A stretch of DNA of 64,000 nt from Chloroflexota bacterium (lineage in GTDB: Bacteria > Chloroflexota > Anaerolineae > Aggregatilineales > J027): contig JACRBG010000007.1 in assembly GCA_016234595.1 (NCBI GenBank), positions 50,353 through 114,352 of the forward strand, read 5' to 3'. How positions within the stretch are numbered: position 1 is the first letter of the stretch; each line of letters opens with the position of its first letter. A model generated the notes under the pieces. That model had not been told where the DNA came from. It made no database searches and worked only from the letters and a program-made list of their open reading frames with translations. The position numbers and the translations under genes were made by a program. Positions 43,964-53,487 of the stretch are shown one piece after another.

Positions 43964-44953
43964 ATGGGTTATATGATTGGGGTTGACGGCGGCGGCACAG
44001 GGACGGTCGCCGTGTTAACCGAAGAAGATGGTACGATTATCCACTCAGTCACGGGGCCAGCCTCAAATTATCATGCGGTGGGGACGGAAAGTGCCCAAGC
44101 GGCCCTGCACCAAGTTGTTAAAGGCTTGCTTAAGGGCGCAGGTAAATCATTAAGCGACTGCAAGGTGGCTGTTTTTGGTATTGCAGGTCTCAATAATGCC
44201 GCTGATACGGTGATGTATCAGGATATGATGCACCCGCTTGGTCTCGGCGGCGAAGTCATCATGGAAAATGACATTGTGATTGCATGGGCCGCAGCTACAG
44301 CCTGCCAACCGGGAGCAGTGGTGATTGCCGGCACGGGGGCATCGGCGTTTGGGGTCAATGCTAAAGGTGAGCGTCACAAAACCCTCGGTTGGGACTATAT
44401 CCTCGCCGATCAAGGTAGTGGTTATTCAGTTGGCCTTGCGGGGTTGAAGGCGGCGATTAAGGTTTGGGATGGGCGCATTGAAAAATCGCTAATTTTGCAA
44501 GCCATGTTAGACCACTATCAACTGAAATCCGCCGAAGAAATGTTGGTTTTGGCCTATAGCCCCCAATTTGGCAAACCTGAAATTGCCAGCTTTGGCCGTG
44601 AAATTGCGGCGTGTGCGGCGGCGGGAGATGAAATTGCCCAAGCCATTTTGCGCGAAGCCGGTGAAGAATTAGCCCAGTCGGTCGTGGCGGTGATCAAGCG
44701 GCTAGGAATGCAAAACGATTCATTTGTGTGTGGCATGGTCGGAGGGACATTTCGGGCTGGCCCCCATTTGCTAAATCCGTTTACGGACGGGGTTCATGCG
44801 GTGGCCCCCAAAGCAACCATTGAACCTGTGCGTTTCCCACCTGTCATCGGGGCGATTTTGATGGCCCATTACACTCATGGTTCGCTGACGCCTGCTGTAT
44901 TAGAGGAACTTCAGCGTAACGATGACCGCATCGCTCGTTGGAAATCATCATAG
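43964..44953 (+). CDS. BadF/BadG-type ATPase, N-acetylglucosamine-kinase-like
   Basis: 329-residue ASKHA-fold kinase. The phosphate-1 loop is GVDGGGTGTVAVL at the N-terminus, the PNY-like SNYHAVG segment follows near residue 35, phosphate-2 VVIAGTGASAFGV near residue 120, and the adenosine region GGTFRAGPHLL near residue 255. This group contains N-acetylglucosamine/muramic-acid kinases as well as benzoyl-CoA reductase activators; the lack of a CxG-type cluster motif argues for the sugar kinase side. The glycosyltransferase gene begins 9 nt downstream, so the two probably form one transcript. Confidence 0.87.
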   Translation: MGYMIGVDGGGTGTVAVLTEEDGTIIHSVTGPASNYHAVGTESAQAALHQVVKGLLKGAGKSLSDCKVAVFGIAGLNNAADTVMYQDMMHPLGLGGEVIMENDIVIAWAAATACQPGAVVIAGTGASAFGVNAKGERHKTLGWDYILADQGSGYSVGLAGLKAAIKVWDGRIEKSLILQAMLDHYQLKSAEEMLVLAYSPQFGKPEIASFGREIAACAAAGDEIAQAILREAGEELAQSVVAVIKRLGMQNDSFVCGMVGGTFRAGPHLLNPFTDGVHAVAPKATIEPVRFPPVIGAILMAHYTHGSLTPAVLEELQRNDDRIARWKSS

Positions 44954-44962
44954 AATCATCCC

Positions 44963-46081
44963 ATGCAAATTGGCATTGTCATCCCCGGCTTCTCGGCGGA
45001 TGAAAGCGACTGGTGTATTCCGGTCTATCTCAATCTAGTACATGAATTGGCCCGTCATCATCAAGTACGGGTCTTTCCCATTCGCTATCCCTATACCCAC
45101 ACTCCCTACACTGTCTATAATGCACTGGTCTTGCCAACAGGTGGCGGGTCGTATACGCGCGGCTTGGCCCGTTGGCGGATGCTGCGACGTACATTAGCTT
45201 TGATTGAATCCCAACATGCCACGCGCCCTTTTGATGTCCTCCATGCGGTATGGGCGGACGAAACAGGGGTTGTTGCCAATTGGGCAGGTGAAAAATTAGG
45301 TATACCGACGGTGGTCAGTATCGCGGGTGGTGAATTGGTAGGCTTCCCCGATATTGATTATGGGTTACAAAATGGCCGCATTACGCGCCGTTTGGTGGAT
45401 CAAGCGTTAATGGGGGCAACGCGGATTGTGGCCCCGTGCGATTATTCGGTGCTAATGGCACTGGAAAAATTACCCCCTGAACGCGGGGCAGTGGTGCGTA
45501 AAGTGCCATTGGGAGTTGATACCAACTTATTCAAACCCCCCGCCCAAGAATTGGATTGGCGACCGCGTGAATATTTACATGTTGGCTCCTTAAACCCCAT
45601 TAAAGACCAAGCGACCTTATTGCAGTTGATTGCCAAGCTGCCGAACGCGACGTTGGATATTGTCGGGGATGGCCCCTTGTATGCCCAATTGGAAGGCATG
45701 ACGTATGAGTTGGGCATTGCCAATCGGGTGGTGTTTCATGGGGCGGTGTCGCACGAAAAACTACCCGCCTACTATCAAGAAGCACGGTTTTTGCTGATGA
45801 CCTCCCGCCACGAAGCCTTTTGCATGGCAGCGATTGAGGCGTTGGCGTGCGGGGCGGGGGTGATTGGGACGGCGGTAGGGGTGCTACCCGAAGTTGGCCT
45901 GACGGCGGCGGTGGGAGATGTGGCGGCATTGCAAGAAATCGTGATTGGGCGGACGCGCAAAAATGCTCAATTGCAGCGGGCACGCTATCGCCTGTTGGTG
46001 GAGACGACGTACACGGTTAAGCATATGGCCGAGGGTTTGCTGGAAGTCTATGAGGAGGCTTGTCAAAACTACCCTTCATAA
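44963..46081 (+). CDS. Glycosyltransferase family 4 (GT-B)
   Basis: 372-residue GT-B enzyme. The donor-binding C-terminal half has VGSLNPIKDQATLLQLI near residue 200, a VGDGPL segment near residue 230, and the E-x7-E motif EAFCMAAIEALACG near residue 290. N-terminal half has the acceptor-site style of family 4 (HAVWADETGVVANWAG). Acceptor and sugar are unknown. It follows the sugar-kinase gene by 9 nt, and its end overlaps a convergent hydrolase gene by 13 bp. Confidence 0.9.
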   Translation: MQIGIVIPGFSADESDWCIPVYLNLVHELARHHQVRVFPIRYPYTHTPYTVYNALVLPTGGGSYTRGLARWRMLRRTLALIESQHATRPFDVLHAVWADETGVVANWAGEKLGIPTVVSIAGGELVGFPDIDYGLQNGRITRRLVDQALMGATRIVAPCDYSVLMALEKLPPERGAVVRKVPLGVDTNLFKPPAQELDWRPREYLHVGSLNPIKDQATLLQLIAKLPNATLDIVGDGPLYAQLEGMTYELGIANRVVFHGAVSHEKLPAYYQEARFLLMTSRHEAFCMAAIEALACGAGVIGTAVGVLPEVGLTAAVGDVAALQEIVIGRTRKNAQLQRARYRLLVETTYTVKHMAEGLLEVYEEACQNYPS

Positions 46082-46746
46082 AGCGCCTGAAGGTAATTTT
46101 TGACTACCGACAGGCGGTAGTAGCCATAATGATCACAGTCCGGCACGACAAATAATTTCCCCTGTGGCAGGGCGCGATATAGTTCCAAATAATCCTCGAC
46201 TGCCACCACTGGATCACGATCCCCGCCAATGAGATGCACCGGAAAATTGAGATGCTGAAAATCGGATAATTGATATTCCCAACCAACTGAACTGCCTTTT
46301 ACTGGGTCGAATACAGCTTTGACGATGCCTGTACGAGTTGCGGGTGGGCCGGCCAGTATAGCGATTTGTTCAGGGGTAGGACGACGATGATTAGCTCCAA
46401 TCATAACCAATGATTTAAAGCGTTCTGGCGCTTCAACCGCGAGGCCTAATAACACCGCTGCCCCTAGGCTGTAGCCAATGGCGTGAAATGATTCTAACTG
46501 CATGGCATCTATAAATTTGCGCATGTCGGCAATCAGGCGGGGCATATGAAAATCAGGGGCAGGATTGGGGGTGCTGCCATGCCCGCGCTGGTCAGGGGCA
46601 AGAACCCGATAGCGTCCATTTTTGGGAAAAGTCCAACTCATGAGGCGACCATTGGCGGTGGTGGCGTGCAGGGCTAGTAAGGTTTCGGGGCCACCGGATT
46701 GTTCTTCATAATAGAGGGGTAAATCATCCAATTGCAGCGTTGGCAT
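46069..46746 (-). CDS. Alpha/beta-hydrolase fold protein
   Basis: 225 residues. It has the oxyanion region LLALHATTANGR near residue 25, the LAPDQRGHG segment near residue 50, the nucleophile elbow AIGYSLGAA (Ser near residue 92) and a late GGDRDPVVA (Asp) and DCDHYG (His) completing the triad. The HGxxG oxyanion motif is replaced by HATTA. An ATG at 46746 is preferred; longer forms upstream lack family similarity. The substrate is unknown; esterases, haloperoxidases and 3-oxoadipate enol-lactonases share this fold. Confidence 0.86.
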   Translation of the reverse strand: MPTLQLDDLPLYYEEQSGGPETLLALHATTANGRLMSWTFPKNGRYRVLAPDQRGHGSTPNPAPDFHMPRLIADMRKFIDAMQLESFHAIGYSLGAAVLLGLAVEAPERFKSLVMIGANHRRPTPEQIAILAGPPATRTGIVKAVFDPVKGSSVGWEYQLSDFQHLNFPVHLIGGDRDPVVAVEDYLELYRALPQGKLFVVPDCDHYGYYRLSVVKNYLQALYEG

Positions 46747-46838
46747 AGTCTTGTGATACTCTTGCTGAGTTGTTAAAAGGCCTGTACATTTAAGCAAAAT
46801 CTAGGCTAAATTCAGATACAATAAATAATAGTGGTCAA

Positions 46839-47657
46839 ATGCCAGAATTACCAGAAGTAGAAACTGTTGTGCGTGGCGTCCGACCGAGTTTAGTAGGACG
46901 CATCATCACGGACGTATGGCTGGATTGGCCGCGTGGATTGGTTGGGCCAGCCCCAGAGGTTTTTAAAGAACGCCTCAAGGGGCAACGTGTCCAAAGCATT
47001 AATCGGCGCGCCAAATATATTGTCATTCGGCTGGATGCAGATTATTTACTCGTTCATCTGAAAATGACGGGTCGTTTGTATGTCGTGCCAGATGATTTCC
47101 AAGAGAAAGCCGACCAGTGGGTACATTTTAGATTTCAGTTGGATAATGCTCACCAACTCCGTTTCTCGGATTCACGCAAATTTGGGCGGGTCTATCTGGT
47201 CGAAAACGCAGAAGATGTGACGGGAGAACTTGGCCCAGAGCCGTTATCCGACGAGTTTACGGCGGATGTTTTTAGCGAACGACTCGCTAAACGCAAGGGG
47301 ACAATTAAACCTCTCTTGTTAAATCAGGCGTTTGTGGCCGGGGTGGGGAATATTTATGCGGATGAGTCGCTCCATCTCGCCCATATTTTGCCCACACGCA
47401 AAGCAGAATCGTTGACTCCATTGGAAGTTAAAGCCTTATGGCAGGCCATTCGACAAGCCCTTGCGAGTGGCCTCGAACGCGAAGGGGCGAGTGTCAATTG
47501 GTATCGTAAACCAGATGGCAGCAAAGGGAGCGCCCAAGATAATTTGTATGTGTATGGTCAGACAGGCCAGGTGTGCAAGACCTGTCAGCAAGCAGTTATC
47601 GAAAAAATAGTCGTAGGGCAGCGTGGCACGCATTTTTGCCCGAACTGTCAAAAATAG
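46839..47657 (+). CDS. mutM: Formamidopyrimidine-DNA glycosylase MutM/Fpg
   Basis: Excises 8-oxoguanine and formamidopyrimidines. The 272-residue protein has the catalytic N-terminal PELPEVETV (Pro2 nucleophile, Glu3), the beta-hairpin Lys in VHLKMTGRL near residue 58, VAGVGNIYADESLH near residue 165, and a C-terminal zinc finger CKTC...CPNC (residues ~247-270). Lengths and motifs are standard. The following membrane-anchored gene begins 15 nt after the stop. Confidence 0.96.
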   Translation: MPELPEVETVVRGVRPSLVGRIITDVWLDWPRGLVGPAPEVFKERLKGQRVQSINRRAKYIVIRLDADYLLVHLKMTGRLYVVPDDFQEKADQWVHFRFQLDNAHQLRFSDSRKFGRVYLVENAEDVTGELGPEPLSDEFTADVFSERLAKRKGTIKPLLLNQAFVAGVGNIYADESLHLAHILPTRKAESLTPLEVKALWQAIRQALASGLEREGASVNWYRKPDGSKGSAQDNLYVYGQTGQVCKTCQQAVIEKIVVGQRGTHFCPNCQK

Positions 47658-47672
47658 GCGGCTTGAAACAGT

Positions 47673-48776
47673 ATGCAAGGTGATTCTTCAGTCAATGAGT
47701 TCTTAACACAGGGGCCAATTATCAGGCTGGCAATTACCACCTGTTTTTTTGGCTTATTGTGGTTAAGTACAGTTATTTTAGTCAATCGGCGTAGTGCCGA
47801 ACGTAAGCGTCGCCAGCGGGAAGGTTTACCCCCGTTGCCGAACGTCTTTGTTCAGTTGACAAATATTGCGCGGCATATTAGTCAGAATCCAGCTCGGCCT
47901 TTGGAGGCAGAAACAGCCAATGGTTGGACCAAGCCTTCGAATGTGCCACTGCCCAACCTCAATATGCTTACTAGCGACCTCCCAGAACCTGATTTTGATA
48001 ATTTTGTGACGCAAGTCGAACAAATTCAAAAAACACCACCCGTCGCACCGCCACCTAGTTCATTTGCTACACCGGATACCCATGAAGGTGAATTTGAGGA
48101 AATTAAAATGACCAACCAATCTTCGGGCGAGGAATTTATCGGCAAAGACCCCCGTCGCAGCACCAGTACCATTTATGTCTCGGGTAGTGGTGAAATTCCG
48201 GCGGACGCGGTTGAGGTGATGCGGGTGTGGCGGGATGTTAGCGATGGTTCGTTAATTATTCAAATGAATGGCAAGGTTTTCCAAACCGTAGGGGAGATGC
48301 AAGATCGCGGTCTTGCCAAGCGGTTTATCACGCTGGTGCGAGATATGGCTCAATTGGCGAAAGTGGGCGCACAGGCTGTTGGCTTACCCATCCCGAATTT
48401 CGATTCCAGCTCGGCAGTGGTTTCGGAGCAAGGAGCATGGGCCGCACCCAAGGCGCAAGCTAAATTACCCGTTCCCGCAACCCCGCGTATTAATCAAGAT
48501 TATGGCAACTTGGAGCCACCCTTGATTGTCACAGGTTTGGAACAAGCCCCACCTGCGAATAATACGATCGCTGGGCAAATTGAGGAATTGCTGCAATATC
48601 GGTTGATGCAAAACCCGATGTTCCAACACCGCAGCATTCATGTGCGGGCCAATACTGATAATACCATTCGGATTGAAGCCGATGGACACACCTATCTGCA
48701 TGTGGATGAAGTGGTAGATGTGGATGTACGGGAATTCATTCAATCGGTTATTCGTGAGTGGGAAGCTCGCCAATAA
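47673..48776 (+). CDS. Membrane-anchored protein of unknown function (367 aa)
   Basis: I do not recognise the family. A single N-terminal membrane span (about residues 16-39, IIRLAITTCFFGLLWLSTVI) is followed by a basic patch (RRSAERKRRQR), a low-complexity Pro-rich linker to about residue 140, and a middle domain (about 165-235) with DAVEVMRVWRDVSDGSLIIQ and MNGKVFQTVGEM, then a second Pro-rich linker and a C-terminal domain with RIEADGHTYLHVDEVVD. The two domains share a G-x-x-(F/Y)-x-x-V-x-E/D pattern, suggesting an internal duplication. The gene lies in the mutM transcript and ends at a strong terminator. Confidence 0.8.
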   Translation: MQGDSSVNEFLTQGPIIRLAITTCFFGLLWLSTVILVNRRSAERKRRQREGLPPLPNVFVQLTNIARHISQNPARPLEAETANGWTKPSNVPLPNLNMLTSDLPEPDFDNFVTQVEQIQKTPPVAPPPSSFATPDTHEGEFEEIKMTNQSSGEEFIGKDPRRSTSTIYVSGSGEIPADAVEVMRVWRDVSDGSLIIQMNGKVFQTVGEMQDRGLAKRFITLVRDMAQLAKVGAQAVGLPIPNFDSSSAVVSEQGAWAAPKAQAKLPVPATPRINQDYGNLEPPLIVTGLEQAPPANNTIAGQIEELLQYRLMQNPMFQHRSIHVRANTDNTIRIEADGHTYLHVDEVVDVDVREFIQSVIREWEARQ

Positions 48777-48800
48777 GGGATTTAGATTTCTAAGGTCAAT

Positions 48801-48833
48801 AACACCGCCGGATTCAACCCAGCGGTGTTTTTA
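48801..48833 (+). terminator. Rho-independent terminator after mutM-47673 unit
   Basis: AACACCGC (48801-48808) and GCGGTGTT (48822-48829) form an 8-bp stem followed by TTTAT, 25 nt past the stop codon. Confidence 0.85.
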
Positions 48834-48880
48834 TTTGGCCTGATAGATAGGGTGGAAAAATTTCTAATACGATTCAAGTC

Positions 48881-48907
48881 TTGTGAGTGGAAGGGCTATG
48901 TTATAAT
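48881..48907 (+). promoter_or_regulatory. Candidate secA promoter (extended -10)
   Basis: TATAAT (48902-48907) is preceded by TG at 48899-48900, an extended -10 element. TTGTGA (48881-48886) is a possible -35 with 15-nt spacing. The secA start follows about 84 nt later. Confidence 0.55.
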
Positions 48908-48990
48908 TTTTCGGTGCGCTTTTTGTCAAACTCAGTTGTATTTATCAAACATAAGCGCCGTAAGCGAAAATAAGTGAGCGCGGAAAACCT

Positions 48991-51840
48991 ATGGTAAAGA
49001 AAATTATCAAATCAATCTTCGGTGATCCAAACGAGGGAAAGCTGAAGCGCTACCGCCAAAAAGTTGAAGAAATCAACGCACTGGAACCCCAGTTGCAGAA
49101 GGAAACTGACGAGGAGTTACGTCAACGGTCATTCAAATTGCGGGAAAATCATCAAAAGGGCATCCCATTGGATGATTTATTGGTTGAGGCCTTCGCATTG
49201 GTACGTGAAGCCAGCCGCCGCACAACCGGCCTGCGCCACTTTGATGTGCAGTTGATTGGTGGAATGGTGCTGCATGAAGGCAATATTGCTGAAATGCGAA
49301 CGGGGGAAGGGAAGACGCTCGTTGCGACCCTGCCACTCTATCTCAATTCGTTGACAGGGCGCGGTTCACACCTTGTCACCCCGAATGACTACCTGTCCAA
49401 AGTTGGTTTGCAGCAAATGGGGCCGATTTATCACTTCCTCGGCGTTTCGGCGGGGGTTATTCAGAGCAGTGCCCAACAACGTGGCTCGTTCCTGTATGAC
49501 CCGGAATTTCATAGCAATGATGAGCGTTATGAAAATTTGCGCCCCCTGACGCGCAAAGAAGCCTATGCTGCCGATATTACCTATGGAACCAATAACGAGT
49601 TTGGCTTCGACTATCTGCGTGACAACATGGTGCGTGATCTGCGTGAAAAAGTGCAGCGCGGGCATTACTTTGGCATCGTAGACGAAGTCGACAATATTTT
49701 GATTGACTAAGCGCGTACTCCGTTAATTATTTCTGGTACAGCCTCGGCGCCATCTGACCTCTATCAATTGTTTGCCAAAGTCGTGAAACCTCTTATCGCT
49801 TCCTCGGATAATTCGGTTGAAGAGGAAGAACCCGATGGCGATTATGTGTTGGATCATCGTACCAAGAGCGTTTATCTGACCGAGCAAGGCGTTGAAAAAG
49901 TTGAGAAGGCCTTCAAAACAACAGGGCGTATGGTCGGGGATAATCTGTATAGTCCTGATAATGCCGACGTGATTCCCTATCTTGATAATGCCTTGCGTGC
50001 CAATGTCGCCTACGAAATTGACCGCGATTACATTGTGGATGAAACAGGCCAAGTTGTCATCGTGGACGAGTTTACGGGGCGTTTGATGCACGGGCGGCGT
50101 TTCTCGGAAGGGTTGCATCAGGCGATTGAAGCGAAGGAAAACGTCGAAGTCCAGCGCGAAAACGTCACGCTCGGTACGATCACCTTCCAGAATTATTTCC
50201 GTATGTATGAAAAACTGGCGGGTATGACAGGTACGGCTATGACCTCGTTGGCCGAATTCCGCCAAATTTACAACTTGGATGTCGTGGCGATTCCAACCCA
50301 TCGCCCGGTTGTCCGTGCCGATAACCAAGATGTCATCTATATGACTGAGGCCGCTAAATTTAACGCGGTGGTGGAAGATATTCGGGAACGCCAACAGAAC
50401 GGTCAACCCGTCTTGGTGGGTACGGTAGCGATTGAAACCAGCGAACATCTTAGTAAATTGCTGAAGAAAGCAGGTATCGAACATACCGTCCTCAATGCCA
50501 AGCAACACTTCCGTGAGGCCAATATCATTGCCCAAGCGGGTCGCCCCGGAGCCGTTACTATTGCGACCAACATGGCAGGGCGTGGTGTCGACATTTTGCT
50601 TGGGGGTAATTCCGAAGGTATGGCACGGGCCGAGTTGCACCGACAGGGCCTTGAGTTGGCTGAGCTTGAACCCAATGTATGGGAAGAAGCCTTGGCTAAG
50701 GCCAAACAACAGGCCGCGCTTGACCGTGAGATCGTCTTGGCGGCAGGTGGTTTATATGTGTTGGGTACAGAACGCCATGATGCCCGCCGTATTGACAATC
50801 AGTTGCGTGGGCGTGGTGGTCGCCAAGGCGATCCCGGCGAAAGCTGCTTCTATCTCAGCCTTGAAGACAATTTGATGAAGCGGTTTGGGGCGGAACGGGT
50901 ACGCGGCTTTATGCAGTGGGCCGATATTCCCGAAGACCAACCGATTCAGCATAGTTGGATTAGCAAATCTATTGAACAAGCCCAAGAACGAGTGGAAGCC
51001 TATTATTTTGATATGCGGAAGCGGGTCTTGGAATATGACGATGTGGTCAATAAGCAGCGCCACGCCATGTATAAACAGCGTGACGAAATTTTGACGGCTG
51101 AACCCGCCGATTTGCGCGAAAAAATCCACCAGATGATTGCTACCGAAATTGGTGAATTCTGCAAGACTTATCTGGTTGGGGAGCGCAATGAATGGGATTT
51201 GGATGAGGTCTATCGCCAAGCCCTGACCATTTATCCCGTCCCACCAGAAATTACCCCCGAAGTTCTTGATGCCCAACATAGTGTGGAAGACATTGAAGTT
51301 CTGCTTGTCAAAGGGGCGTTGCAAGCCTATGACAGCAAAACTGAGGAGCTGGGTGGGCCAGAAATGATGGCTCAGGTGGAACGACAGGTTATTTTGCAAT
51401 CAATGGATACTTTGTGGGTGCGTCACTTGACTGACCTAGACGTGCTGCGCGAAGGTATTGGTTTACAAGCCATTCGTCAGCGTGACCCACTGGTGGAATA
51501 TAAGATTGAAGGGTTCCGCATGTGGCAGGACCTGCAAGACGAAATTCAATCTACTCTTGTTCGTAACATCTTCCGCGTCGAGATGGCCCGTCGTCAAGAA
51601 CAAAAGGTCTCAAATGTGCGGGAAAGCCAGCAAGAGGTTGACCTCGGATCGGCCAAGACAAATGCTCCAACTTCGGCTCCTGAACCTGTCCGTGTGACGA
51701 ATAAACCGGGCCGGAATGACCCATGCTGGTGTGGTAGTGGGAAGAAATATAAACACTGCCACTACGAAGCTGACCAATTGGAACGTCAACCAACGGCAAA
51801 AGCACAGGCTAAGCCGGCTCCCCCAAGCCGCCGCCGTTAA
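48991..51840 (+). pseudogene. secA: SecA preprotein translocase ATPase gene, interrupted by an in-frame TAA
   Basis: Motor of protein export. Codons 1-239 (to 49707) give the NBD1 start with Walker [16 protein letters not shown] and the Walker B-containing DEVDNILID. Codon 240 is TAA (49708-49710), then the frame continues ARTPLIISG, TFQNYFRMY, TNMAGRGVDI, RGRGGRQGDPGES and a C-terminal zinc motif CWCGSGKKYKHCH to 51840. The unbroken protein would be 949 residues. The stop replaces the Glu of the invariant DEARTPLIISG; one base (GAA to TAA) explains it. The downstream part has only a TTG start at 49768 with no ribosome site. Sequence error, recent mutation or a second secA elsewhere are all possible. 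Confidence 0.9.
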
Positions 51841-51848
51841 CCAAACTA

Positions 51849-51881
51849 GGGGAGGGAGAGACCAGCCCTCCCCGCTTTTTT
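51849..51881 (+). terminator. Rho-independent terminator after secA
   Basis: GGGGAGGG (51849-51856) and CCCTCCCC (51866-51873) form an 8-bp GC-rich stem with a 9-nt loop, followed by GCTTTTTT. Confidence 0.92.
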
Positions 51882-52000
51882 GATATGGAAACGGTTGTGT
51901 TTTTCAAACTCCCTAGCCCATAGGCGACCACCAAAAAACGGCTATAATTGAAGTTATTCCAAAGTGTAATAGCCGCCTTAACTTGGGAAATAGGAATGTG

Positions 52001-52378
52001 ATGGGGAGTAACCGAGAAGAATTGTCAGCCCAGTTGATGGATGATATTGATCCTGAACTGTTGGAGTTTATACAGTTACGGGTGAACACATTTATCAAGT
52101 GGGATTTGGTGCAGTTTTTTCATCGTAATCCTCACACAACCGACCTGCCTAACCAAATTGCGCAATATATTGGACGTGACCCCCGCATTGTTGGGCCAGA
52201 ACTCAAAGCACTAGCTACCTCAGGCGTGTTACATGAAGAAGAGCTTCAGGGAATGCGTATTTATACGTTGACGCCTGATGATGATATGCGCGAACGCATC
52301 GCTCGGTTTATGCAGGCGTGCGAGGACCGCCAATTTCGCCTCAAAGCTATCTACCATGTCATTAAGGGGCTGCATTGA
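52001..52378 (+). CDS. Small winged-helix-type protein, first gene of the KaiC-like module
   Basis: 125 residues (ATG 52001, with AGGA 5 nt upstream). Residues ~25-90 read like a winged helix: FIKWDLVQFF, then TTDLPNQIAQYIG (helix), DPRIVGPELKALATSGVL (recognition helix) and EELQGMRIYTLT (wing). The rest is charged helix. No other domain is seen. Its stop overlaps the KaiC-like ATPase start by one base, so the two are surely translated together. It may be a DNA-binding adaptor or a protein-interaction wing; family not named. Confidence 0.78.
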   Translation: MGSNREELSAQLMDDIDPELLEFIQLRVNTFIKWDLVQFFHRNPHTTDLPNQIAQYIGRDPRIVGPELKALATSGVLHEEELQGMRIYTLTPDDDMRERIARFMQACEDRQFRLKAIYHVIKGLH

Positions 52379-53178
52379 TGAGTGACCCCTATTCATTGCG
52401 CTTGGCAACGGGCATTAGTGGCCTCGATGATATGCTGCGAGGGGGATTTTTACCCCGCACCGCTAATTTGATCGAAGGCGCTCCCGGTACAGGCAAAACG
52501 ACGCTTGGGATGCAGTTTATCCATCATGGTATTACAGCGCAGGGCGAGGCTGGTTTGATTTTGACTTTTGAGGAATTTCCCGATCAATATTATCGAGATG
52601 CACTTGGTTTTGGGTGGGATTTTCAACGGTACGAGAAAGAAAATCGCCTGCGGGTGGTGATGACCAGCCCTGAAGTGACGCTCAATGACTTTCAGCGGTT
52701 AGGGGGTATTTTAGAGGCCCATGCTTCCCAAATTGGGGCGCACCGCATCTTAATTGATAGCATCAGTCATTTTGAACGCATCAGTAGCGACCCCGTAATG
52801 CTACGCACGTTGGTTTATCAGTTTATCAATGCCCTAAAGCGTCTGGGGTTGACGGCTGTTCTGACCCGCGAAAACCCAGCTTTGTTGGGTGAGACACCCG
52901 AAGATGAAGAAGACCTCGCTTTTATTGCCGATAGTTATCTGATGCTGCGCTATGTAGAAATTGAAAGTACGCTTGCCAAAGCTGTGTTGGTGCTTAAACA
53001 GCGTGGCAGCAACCATGCCCGCGACATCCGACAATATCAAATCGGGCCAATGGGGATTGTGGTGCAGGAGCCCTTTGAGGGAGCGCAGGGTGTGATGAGT
53101 GGCAGCCCTGTGATGAGTATGCGGGATGCGTTTCAAAAAGCGTTTTTTGCACCCAAACGTCGTCCACTAGAAAAATAA
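52378..53178 (+). CDS. Single-domain KaiC-like RecA-superfamily ATPase
   Basis: 266 residues, one KaiC domain. It begins RLATGISGLDDMLRGGFLPRT (the family's TGIxGLDxxLxGG entry), then Walker A EGAPGTGKTT near residue 36, TFEEFPDQYYRDALGFGWD near residue 63, and Walker B RILIDSISHF near residue 125. The second KaiC domain of circadian KaiC is absent. Homologues in bacteria and archaea are used in signalling, often next to histidine kinases. It lies between a winged-helix protein and two membrane proteins, followed by a GAF kinase. The ATG 52378 overlaps the previous stop by one base. Confidence 0.9.
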   Translation: MSDPYSLRLATGISGLDDMLRGGFLPRTANLIEGAPGTGKTTLGMQFIHHGITAQGEAGLILTFEEFPDQYYRDALGFGWDFQRYEKENRLRVVMTSPEVTLNDFQRLGGILEAHASQIGAHRILIDSISHFERISSDPVMLRTLVYQFINALKRLGLTAVLTRENPALLGETPEDEEDLAFIADSYLMLRYVEIESTLAKAVLVLKQRGSNHARDIRQYQIGPMGIVVQEPFEGAQGVMSGSPVMSMRDAFQKAFFAPKRRPLEK

Positions 53179-53189
53179 TAGGTAGAGCG

Positions 53190-53483
53190 TTGATTCTAAA
53201 CCTGAACCAAGTTTTTTTATTTGTAGGATGGCTGGCCGCGACCGGGCTAATTTATATCCTTGCTCTCATTGCACGATTTTATGAAATCAATTCGGGCGAA
53301 AAAACTTATTATCGCTTTTTTGTGATGCCTCCTGTTGTATTTGGAGCAGCGACAGCCCGCTATTCGAGTTTAAACCAATGGGGCGGTGATTGGCTTGGCG
53401 ATATACTGCTTTTTATGGGTGGGGCAGTCTTACTAGGCTTGTGTTATTATTTGTATCATCGCATGACCAGTGGACGGCCATAA
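53190..53483 (+). CDS. Small membrane protein of the KaiC-like module (97 aa)
   Basis: Starts at TTG 53190, 11 nt after the KaiC-like gene. Two hydrophobic segments (residues ~7-27 VFLFVGWLAATGLIYILALI and ~70-88 ILLFMGGAVLLGLCYYLY) suggest two spans with a polar linker containing FYEINSGEKTYYRFF. No family recognised. It partly resembles the next gene in layout (membrane span, RFF/RWFF motif, GAATARYS/GSSVVRLLS), suggesting the two are paralogues. Confidence 0.7.
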   Translation: MILNLNQVFLFVGWLAATGLIYILALIARFYEINSGEKTYYRFFVMPPVVFGAATARYSSLNQWGGDWLGDILLFMGGAVLLGLCYYLYHRMTSGRP

Positions 53484-53487
53484 CCCT

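Noticed and set aside
43964..44953. Benzoyl-CoA reductase or 2-hydroxyacyl-CoA dehydratase activator
   Set aside because: The cysteine motif that binds the bridging iron-sulfur cluster is not evident, and no dehydratase subunits are adjacent; sugar kinase is more likely.
49723..50709. Long minus-strand open frame (328 codons) inside secA
   Set aside because: It is antisense to strongly conserved SecA sequence, has no family-like motifs, and is a by-product of the codon pattern of secA.
50752..51399. Minus-strand open frame of 215 codons inside secA
   Set aside because: Same reason: antisense to SecA motifs, no ribosome site, low-complexity composition.
52378..53178. Circadian clock KaiC
   Set aside because: Only one KaiC domain is present, and no KaiA or KaiB gene accompanies it; the neighbours point to a signalling module.
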